Source: Comamonadaceae bacterium (GTDB taxonomy: Bacteria > Pseudomonadota > Gammaproteobacteria > Burkholderiales > Burkholderiaceae_C). From it: a stretch of 5,629 bases of DNA. The stretch covers positions 1 to 5,629 of the forward strand of contig CANFZJ010000222.1 of NCBI GenBank assembly GCA_947451445.1, read 5' to 3'. The notes under the pieces were generated by a model, which had not been told where the DNA came from, did no database searches, and worked only from the letters and a program-made list of their open reading frames with translations. Made by a program: the position numbers and the translations under genes. Below, in pieces: positions 1 through 4,350 of the stretch (positions are counted from its first letter, which is position 1; every line of letters starts with the position of its first letter).

Positions 1-348
1 GGCCAGCTGGTGACCGGGCCGTGGGCGGGCGACACGGTGTTCATCAAGCTGCGCGCCGGCCAGTTCGACGCGGTGGTGGCCATGTTCCACGACCAGGGCC
101 ACATCCCGGTCAAGCTGCTGGGCTTTTCCATCGACCCTGCCACCGGCGCGTGGAATGCGGTGAGCGGCGTCAACATCACCCTGGGCCTGCCGATTCTGCG
201 CACCTCGGTAGACCACGGCACGGCCTTCGACATTGCGGGCAAGGGCATCGCCAGCGCCGACAGCATGGTCGATGCCGCCCAGTACGCCATGACGCTGGTC
301 GAAGGCCTGCGCAAAACCAACCCCAAAACCCTGGAGACATCGGCATGA
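1..348 (+). CDS. pdxA2: PdxA-family 4-phosphate dehydrogenase, C-terminal part (PdxA2-like)
   Basis: This is the last 115 codons of a gene entering from the left edge; reading is open from base 1 and ends at TGA 346-348. The family is usually about 330 residues, so roughly two thirds is missing. PdxA proteins are cytoplasmic, metal-dependent, NAD-linked oxidative decarboxylases of 4-phosphorylated hydroxy acids. Visible signatures are FHDQGHIPVK (His30 of the fragment matches the metal-ligand His of the family; Lys38 matches a substrate-contact Lys) and NITLGLPILRTSVDHGTAFD (Asn58, Arg67). Between Lys38 and Asn58 there are about 11 more residues than I recall in E. coli PdxA. That loop and the GHIPVK wording are typical of PdxA2-type paralogues, which act in D-threonate/D-erythronate-type catabolism rather than vitamin B6 synthesis. 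The neighbouring SDR and aldolase also favour catabolism. The family call is firm; the substrate is inferred. Confidence 0.88.
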   Translation, partial: GQLVTGPWAGDTVFIKLRAGQFDAVVAMFHDQGHIPVKLLGFSIDPATGAWNAVSGVNITLGLPILRTSVDHGTAFDIAGKGIASADSMVDAAQYAMTLVEGLRKTNPKTLETSA

Positions 349-1124
349 TCGACTTTTCAAAGGCACTTCAATTTACGGGCAAGCGCGTGCTGGTGACTGG
401 CGGCGGCTCGGGCATTGGCGCGGCGGTGGCGCTGGCCTTTGGGGCCCGGGGCGCGCAGGTGGCGGTGCATTACTCGGCCAACCGCGACGGCGCGGAGTCG
501 GTGGCAGCCGCCATCCGCGCAGCGGGCGGCAGCGCCATCACCTTGGGCGGTGACCTGCAAGACCGCTCCGTAGCCAACCCGCTAATCAATCAGACCGTGG
601 CCGCATTCGGCGGGCTGGACGTGCTGGTCAACAACGCAGGCGACATGTTTGGCCGCCGCCCGCTGGAGCTGGCCAGCGACGACGATTTTGACCGCGTGAT
701 GGGCCTGAACGCGCACGCCGCCTTTGCCATCTGCCGCGCCGCCGCCCCGGTGATGCGCGCCGCAGGCCGTGGCAGCATGGTCAACACCACGTCGATTGCA
801 GCCCGTACCGGCGGCGGCGAAGGCGTAGGCCTGTACGGCGCGGCCAAGGCCTTTGTGAGCACCATGACCCGCGTCTTCGCCCGTGAAATGGCCCCTAGCG
901 GCGTGCGCGTCAACGGCGTGGCGCCCGGCGTGATCCTGACCGACTTCCACGTCCGCAACTCCAGCCCCGAACAGCTGGAAGGCGCCCGCAAAAGCATCCC
1001 CATGGGCCGTACCGGCAGCCCGGACGACTGCGTGGGGGCCTACCTGTTTCTGGCCGACGACACGCTGTCGGGCTACATCACCGGGCAAATTCTCGAAGTC
1101 AACGGCGGCCAGCTGATGCCTTGA
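345..1124 (+). CDS. Short-chain dehydrogenase/reductase (classical SDR)
   Basis: This is a 259-residue cytoplasmic NAD(P)(H)-dependent oxidoreductase of normal SDR length. The Rossmann glycine motif TGGGSGIG is at residues 18-25, NNAG at 96-99, Asn122 at the structural/catalytic Asn position, Ser150, then Tyr164-x3-Lys168 (YGAAK), and the PG motif at 194-195 after VRVNGVA. The end GYITGQILEVNGG is characteristic of FabG-like SDRs, so the full Asn-Ser-Tyr-Lys tetrad is intact. The start is ATG 345, overlapping the preceding stop as ATGA; GGAGAC at 333-338 with a 6-base spacer supports it over the long open frame further upstream. The overlap implies translational coupling with the pdxA-like gene. 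An automatic label would be 3-oxoacyl-ACP reductase or glucose 1-dehydrogenase, but the context suggests oxidation or reduction of a hydroxy/keto acid in the same pathway as its neighbours. The substrate cannot be read from sequence. Confidence 0.93.
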   Translation: MIDFSKALQFTGKRVLVTGGGSGIGAAVALAFGARGAQVAVHYSANRDGAESVAAAIRAAGGSAITLGGDLQDRSVANPLINQTVAAFGGLDVLVNNAGDMFGRRPLELASDDDFDRVMGLNAHAAFAICRAAAPVMRAAGRGSMVNTTSIAARTGGGEGVGLYGAAKAFVSTMTRVFAREMAPSGVRVNGVAPGVILTDFHVRNSSPEQLEGARKSIPMGRTGSPDDCVGAYLFLADDTLSGYITGQILEVNGGQLMP

Positions 1125-1137
1125 TTTTTATAAAAAT
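1124..1137. promoter_or_regulatory. Perfect 14-bp A/T palindrome between SDR and aldolase genes
   Basis: The sequence ATTTTTATAAAAAT is its own reverse complement. It begins at the last base of the SDR stop codon and fills half of the 28-base gap before the aldolase. Such a run is striking in this GC-rich setting. It contains TATAAA (1129-1134), which could act as a -10 element, but I see no matching -35 about 17 bases upstream. It could instead be an operator, an RNA processing site, or simply an A/U-rich spacer that keeps the aldolase ribosome binding site unstructured. The palindrome is seen directly; any function is a guess. Confidence 0.4.
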
Positions 1138-1142
1138 ACATT

Positions 1143-1148
1143 GGAGAC
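1143..1148 (+). promoter_or_regulatory. Ribosome binding site deciding the TTG start of the aldolase
   Basis: GGAGAC lies 4 bases before TTG 1153. The same hexamer precedes the SDR start at 333-338. An alternative TTG at 1141 would place this site inside the coding region, so 1153 is preferred. No in-frame ATG exists near the N terminus; the next one (1291) lies past the conserved N-terminal strand of the aldolase. Confidence 0.6.
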
Positions 1149-1152
1149 CACC

Positions 1153-1920
1153 TTGAGCACCCTGCCCCCCAACACCTTCAAACAAGCCCTGGCCGCCCGA
1201 CAACCGCTGATCGGCCTGTGGTGCAACTTTGCTTTTCTGCCCACCGTGGAATGCCTGGCCCACGCGGGTTTTGACTGGCTGCTGCTGGACATGGAGCACA
1301 CCCAGAGCACGCTGGACACCATCAGCACCCAGCTGCTGGCCCTGCGCGGCACGCCCAGTGCGGCCGTGGTGCGGGTGCCGTCCAACGACATGGCCTTCAT
1401 CAAGCGCACGCTGGACGCCGGCACCCGCAACCTGATGGTCCCCAACATCCGCAGCGCCGCCGAGGCGCTGGATGCCGTGTCCTACACCCGCTTCGCCCCC
1501 GAAGGCCTGCGCGGCGTGGCGGGCAGCACCCGGGGCGGCGGCTACACCCGGTACACCGACTACATGGCCCGCGCCAACGACGAGATCGCACTCATCCTGC
1601 AGATCGAGTCGAAAGAGGCGCTGGCAGAACTCGACGCCATCTGCCGCGTGCCCGGCGTGGACGCGGTGTTCATCGGCCCGTCCGACCTGGCCGCCAGCCT
1701 GGGCTACCGGGGCCAGAGCGGCCACCCCGTAGTGCAGGCCGCCATCCGCCAGGCCATCGCCACCGGCGTGGCCGCAGGCAAGGCGGTCGGCATTTTGACG
1801 GTAGACGGCAAGGGCGAGCCCTACCTGGACCAAGGTGCGACCATGGTGGGCGTGGGCAGCGACCTGCACCTGCTGGTTGCGGCGGCAGATGCGCTGGCGG
1901 CACGTTTTAAGACAAATTAG
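1153..1920 (+). CDS. HpcH/HpaI family class II aldolase (2-keto-4-hydroxy acid aldolase)
   Basis: This is a 255-residue protein, close to the usual 250-265. The family are cytoplasmic, divalent-metal-dependent aldolases (HpaI, GarL, RhmA and relatives) that reversibly split 2-keto-4-hydroxy acids into pyruvate and an aldehyde. Visible signatures are GFDWLLLDMEH (catalytic His49), VVRVPSND (Arg74, pyruvate carboxyl/carbonyl contact), ILQIES (metal ligand Glu152) and FIGPSDLAASLG (metal ligand Asp178). These positions match His50/Arg75/Glu153/Asp179 of E. coli GarL as I remember them, so the active site is complete. The loop RGVAGSTRGGGYTRYTDY (121-137) follows the family pattern after RG. The start is TTG 1153 because of the RBS at 1143-1148; TTG 1141 would add four residues. 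It is probably co-transcribed with the SDR 28 bases upstream. HpaI-, GarL- or rhamnonate-type specificity cannot be decided from the sequence. Confidence 0.92.
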   Translation: MSTLPPNTFKQALAARQPLIGLWCNFAFLPTVECLAHAGFDWLLLDMEHTQSTLDTISTQLLALRGTPSAAVVRVPSNDMAFIKRTLDAGTRNLMVPNIRSAAEALDAVSYTRFAPEGLRGVAGSTRGGGYTRYTDYMARANDEIALILQIESKEALAELDAICRVPGVDAVFIGPSDLAASLGYRGQSGHPVVQAAIRQAIATGVAAGKAVGILTVDGKGEPYLDQGATMVGVGSDLHLLVAAADALAARFKTN

Positions 1921-1967
1921 CCTCCAGCGCATATAGAACCTGCGCAGACAGCTATCAAATAAATAGC
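1921..1967 (+). repeat. 47-bp Comamonadaceae-type intergenic repeat, copy 1
   Basis: The element runs from CCTCCAGCGC to AAATAGC and starts immediately after the aldolase stop codon. It can fold into two small hairpins: GCGCA (1927-1931) with TGCGC (1941-1945), and GCTAT (1951-1955) with ATAGC (1963-1967). It resembles a dispersed intergenic repeat that I remember from Comamonadaceae genomes (CCTC.AGCGC...GCGCA..AGCTAT...ATAGC). It aligns without gaps to the reverse complement of 2650-2696 with 28 of 47 bases identical by my count. It has no T-run, so it is not a standard intrinsic terminator, though it may protect the 3' end of the catabolic mRNA. Confidence 0.65.
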
Positions 1968-1980
1968 AATCGCGCGGCGT

Positions 1981-2029
1981 GGCGGTGGCGGCAGCGCCAG
2001 TGGCTACACTCCACCGCTTCGCCACCGCC
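1981..2029 (+). promoter_or_regulatory. GC-rich inverted repeat around a possible promoter for the small membrane protein gene
   Basis: GGCGGTGGCG (1981-1990) and CGCCACCGCC (2020-2029) form a perfect 10-bp inverted repeat separated by 29 bases. Inside it, GTGG (2000-2003) pairs with CCAC (2011-2014). The inner loop holds TACACT (2005-2010), a plausible sigma-70 -10 hexamer; no convincing -35 is seen. A transcript starting near 2017 would have a leader of under 30 bases lacking a Shine-Dalgarno sequence. The arms could be an operator or a leader structure. The inverted repeat is certain; the promoter reading is weak. Confidence 0.3.
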
Positions 2030-2043
2030 CTGCACACGCCCCC

Positions 2044-2658
2044 ATGGACTTCTTCATTCTGCTGGCCCTGTTCGCCTTTGGTTTTTATGGGCTGAACAGC
2101 CAGGAACAACGCAAACGCATCGCCCTGCTGGGCAGCCAGCTGGGCCAGTTCCAGATCGAAAAACTGATGGAAAGCCTGACCCAGGGCTACCTGCGCGCGC
2201 TGGGCGAAAAAAACCTGGCGCGGCGCGACCAGATCTGGCAGTTGCTGGACAGTTCTGAGACCCAGCTGTGCGAGCAGTTCAAGCGCTTTGCGGCCGACTT
2301 TGCCAAGCTGGACGCCGCGCCCACCCGGGTCAGCACCATCGCCTTTGCCGTGCCGTTTGCCGACCGCCTGCTACCCAGCGCCACTTTTGACCTGCGCCAG
2401 GCGTTTGCCATCCACGCCCAGGGCCTGGAGCGGGCCGCCATGAACCTCGCCCAGCTCTCCCCCCGCGACAAGGCCTTCACCCTGTCGGCCGAGCTGTTTT
2501 TGATGCAGCACACCTGCCACTGGTTCTGCAAGTCGAAAAACGTGGCCTCGGCCCGGCTGCTGGTGCGCCACCAGACGGCCTACACGCAGGTGTTGGCGGC
2601 AGTCAGCCCCGCCACGCGGGACGCGTACACCCGGCTGCTGGGCACATCCGCTATATAA
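2044..2658 (+). CDS. Unrecognised small protein with N-terminal membrane anchor
   Basis: This is a 204-residue protein that I do not recognise. Residues 3-17 (FFILLALFAFGFYGL) form one hydrophobic segment with no clear signal-peptidase site, so a membrane anchor is likely. The basic RKR at 24-26 directly after it suggests the soluble part faces the cytoplasm. The remainder looks mostly alpha-helical, rich in Gln, Leu, Ala and Arg, with four cysteines, including a CxxxxC arrangement in HTCHWFCKSK. No catalytic or nucleotide-binding motif is visible. Codon use matches the neighbours, which supports real coding. ATG 2044 is the only sensible start; there is no Shine-Dalgarno sequence before it. 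The gene stands alone: it runs along with the upstream operon but is separated from it by a repeat and an inverted repeat, and it converges on the flavin reductase gene. Its last two codons and stop lie inside the second repeat copy. Confidence 0.75.
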   Translation: MDFFILLALFAFGFYGLNSQEQRKRIALLGSQLGQFQIEKLMESLTQGYLRALGEKNLARRDQIWQLLDSSETQLCEQFKRFAADFAKLDAAPTRVSTIAFAVPFADRLLPSATFDLRQAFAIHAQGLERAAMNLAQLSPRDKAFTLSAELFLMQHTCHWFCKSKNVASARLLVRHQTAYTQVLAAVSPATRDAYTRLLGTSAI

Positions 2659-2696
2659 AATATAGCTACCCACGCTGACCCAAGCTGCGCTAACGG
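2650..2696 (-). repeat. 47-bp intergenic repeat, copy 2 (inverted relative to copy 1)
   Basis: Read on the minus strand it begins CCGTTAGCGCAG and ends in ATATAGC. It has the same length as copy 1 and keeps its fixed points: AGCGCA, central GCG, AGCTAT and ATAGC. The GCTATAT (2650-2656) and ATATAGC (2660-2666) arms form a perfect 7-bp stem with a 3-base loop, longer than in copy 1, while the GCGCA hairpin is degenerate. It overlaps the 3' end of the small membrane protein gene, supplying codons for Ala-Ile and the TAA stop. No T-run follows on the plus strand. Confidence 0.5.
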
Positions 2697-2699
2697 CTT

Positions 2700-2720
2700 A
2701 AAAAGCCAAAAACCCTGGCT
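2700..2720 (-). terminator. Possible intrinsic terminator of the kinase-regulator-flavin reductase operon
   Basis: On the minus strand AGCCA (2720-2716) pairs with TGGCT (2708-2704) across a 7-base loop and runs straight into a tract of five T (2704-2700). The 5' arm overlaps the stop codon of the flavin-reductase gene. The stem is only 5 bp, so it is weak for a terminator. A second small hairpin, GGCTT/AAGCC (2695-2699/2703-2707), overlaps it and may compete. No equivalent T-run is seen for the converging plus-strand gene. Confidence 0.4.
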
Positions 2721-3348
2721 ACATCTCGTCAATCGCCGTTGAGCACCCGCCCGCCTGGGCTTGCAGGGCGTAGCGCTCGTTGGTCTTGACGTAAAAGCTG
2801 GCGCCAAAGCGGCCAATCGGCTGGTAGTGCTGCAGGCGCACGCGCCAGGTGGCGGTGTCGATGAGCTCGTCGCGGGCGTGCATCCAGCGCACCTGGCCGA
2901 TGAAGATCTGGCGGCTGGCGGTTTCCAGGGTTTCGTACAGCGTGCATTCAAAGGCTACCGGGGCCTCGACGATGCGCGGCGGGGCCACCGCACTGGACGG
3001 CGCGGTGGTCAGCCCCACGGCGTCCAGCTCGCTTACATCGGCGGCAAAGTTGTCGCCGCAGCGGTGCATCTGCTCGGCCAGGGCTTCATCGCACATGTGC
3101 ACCACGAATTCCTGGCTGCGCTGGATGTTGGCGGCGGTGTGCTTCAGGTGGCCGTCTTTCAGGCGGTTGATGCTAAGCATGACGATGGGCGGCTCCTCGC
3201 CCAGCATATTGAACATGCTGAACGGCGCGGCGTTGACCACGCCGGTGTCGCCCAGCGTGGTGACCAGCGCGATGGGCCGCGGCACGATCAGGCTGGCCAT
3301 CATTTTGTAGCGCTGGTATTCGGTGAGGCTGGCGAAGTCGATGTTCAT
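2719..3348 (-). CDS. Flavin reductase-like FMN-binding split-barrel protein
   Basis: This is a 209-residue soluble protein of the flavin reductase-like (DIM6/NTAB-type) family, full length for that family. Visible signatures are SLIVPRPIALVTTLGD (19-34), the first strand and FMN-phosphate region, and VVNAAPFSMFNML (37-49), followed by PPIVMLSI, NIQRSQEFVVHMCDE and a C-terminal GRFGASFYVKT stretch. Members bind FMN and either reduce flavin with NAD(P)H for a partner oxygenase or act as flavoproteins of unknown substrate; the subtype cannot be read here. ATG 3348 is chosen; GAGGG (3363-3359, minus strand) lies 10 bases before it, inside the end of the regulator gene. It begins 6 bases after the regulator stop, so it is almost certainly translated from the same mRNA as the two-component genes. 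No oxygenase partner gene is in the window. Confidence 0.88.
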   Translation of the reverse strand: MNIDFASLTEYQRYKMMASLIVPRPIALVTTLGDTGVVNAAPFSMFNMLGEEPPIVMLSINRLKDGHLKHTAANIQRSQEFVVHMCDEALAEQMHRCGDNFAADVSELDAVGLTTAPSSAVAPPRIVEAPVAFECTLYETLETASRQIFIGQVRWMHARDELIDTATWRVRLQHYQPIGRFGASFYVKTNERYALQAQAGGCSTAIDEM

Positions 3349-3354
3349 GGTGCA

Positions 3355-4350
3355 TTAGCCCTCAAATTGCGGGTGCAACTGGCGGATTTTGGCCATGGCC
3401 GTGCCTGCGGCGGCGGTGCGGGTCTCCACCCCCAGCTTCACGTAGACGCGCTCCAGGTGCTTTTTGACGGTGGCCGGGCTGCTGCCCAGGATCTCGCCGA
3501 TATCGCGGTTGGTTTTGCCTTTGACCAGCCAGTACAGCACCTCGGCCTCGCGGGTGGTGAGCTTGAAGCTGAGGCTCATGGCTTCGATGACGGCGGCGTC
3601 GGACACCTCGCGCATCACGATCAGCCAGTCACCGCCCCCTTCGCTGTCGCCGGTTTGCTGGTGCAGGCGAAAGCTGAGTCGGCGGGCGCCTTTTTCAAAA
3701 CTCAGACGCGGCGGCTCAATCTGCTGTTGTGCGGCGGGTAAATGCTGCTGCAACCAGTCCACCACCGGCTGCGGTGCCAAGTGCTGCTGCGGCGGCGCAC
3801 TGGGGCCAAAGTAGTCCAGCAGCAAATCACGCGCCAGGGCGGTTTGCCACATCAGCTTGCCGTCGCTGGCGCGCACGGTGATGCTGGCATAGCCAAAGGC
3901 GTCGAGCGCATTGCGCGCCTGCCCGGCCTGGCGTACCTCTTGCCGGGCCTGGCGCGCGCCCTGCAAATGCACGTTCATGCGGGCCAGCACCTCTTTGGGC
4001 TTGATGGGTTTGGTCACGTAGTCCACCCCGCCCGCCTCCAGCGCGGCCACCAGGTGCTCGGTCTCGGTCAGGCCGGTCATGAAGATGATCGGGATGTGGG
4101 CAGTGGCCGGGTTGGCTTTGAGGCGGCGCGCTACCTCGAAACCGTCCATGCCGGGCATCATGGCGTCCAGCAAAACGATGTCGGGCAGGGCCTGGGCGGC
4201 GCGCTGCAGGGCCGCCTCGCCCCGGGTGGCGACCAGCACGGTGTAGCCGGACTCGTCCAGCGCGTCGTGCAGCACGGCCAGGTTGTCGGGCACGTCGTCC
4301 ACGATCAGCACCAGGTCGCTGTTGCTGCGGTTCAGGGGGTCAAGAGGCAT
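3355..4350 (-). CDS. Response regulator, REC - PAS-like - LuxR-type HTH
   Basis: This is a 331-residue cytoplasmic DNA-binding response regulator. The receiver domain (about 13-128) has the acidic pair Asp18-Asp19, phospho-acceptor Asp62 in LLDAMMPGMDG, Thr92 and Lys114 (TKPIKP), so it should be phosphorylatable. A Gln/Arg/Ala-rich helical linker (128-146) is followed by a PAS-like region (about 147-250: FGYASITVRASDGKLMW). Residues 264-318 form a LuxR/NarL-type helix-turn-helix (LTTREAEVLYWLVKGKTNRD...ATVKKHLERVYVKLGV). Typical NarL/FixJ regulators are about 210 residues, so the central domain is an addition. ATG 4350 is chosen because the receiver fold begins just after it; it overlaps the kinase gene by 11 bp, indicating coupling and the kinase as partner. 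The open frame continues upstream to 4536, but those residues are out-of-frame kinase sequence. Target promoters are unknown. Confidence 0.92.
   Translation of the reverse strand: MPLDPLNRSNSDLVLIVDDVPDNLAVLHDALDESGYTVLVATRGEAALQRAAQALPDIVLLDAMMPGMDGFEVARRLKANPATAHIPIIFMTGLTETEHLVAALEAGGVDYVTKPIKPKEVLARMNVHLQGARQARQEVRQAGQARNALDAFGYASITVRASDGKLMWQTALARDLLLDYFGPSAPPQQHLAPQPVVDWLQQHLPAAQQQIEPPRLSFEKGARRLSFRLHQQTGDSEGGGDWLIVMREVSDAAVIEAMSLSFKLTTREAEVLYWLVKGKTNRDIGEILGSSPATVKKHLERVYVKLGVETRTAAAGTAMAKIRQLHPQFEG

Noticed and set aside
21..344. Open frame continuing upstream of the SDR start, giving a 367-residue fusion
   Set aside because: The upstream portion is low-complexity Arg/His/Gly-rich sequence out of frame with the conserved PdxA reading; the SDR fold begins right after ATG 345, which has its own RBS.
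1099..2109. Long minus-strand open frame of 336 codons opposite the aldolase
   Set aside because: It is a mirror of the aldolase frame in GC-rich DNA, rich in Gly/His/Val/Gln with no domain pattern, and it spans the intergenic repeat.
2650..2666. Strong 7-bp hairpin as a terminator for the plus-strand small gene
   Set aside because: No T-run follows it on the plus strand, the stem is mostly A/T, and it belongs to the repeat element.
2761..3741. Long plus-strand open frame of 326 codons opposite the flavin reductase and regulator
   Set aside because: The composition is the typical antisense shadow of GC-rich genes (His, Gly, Val, Ala runs), and it crosses two genes with clear family motifs.
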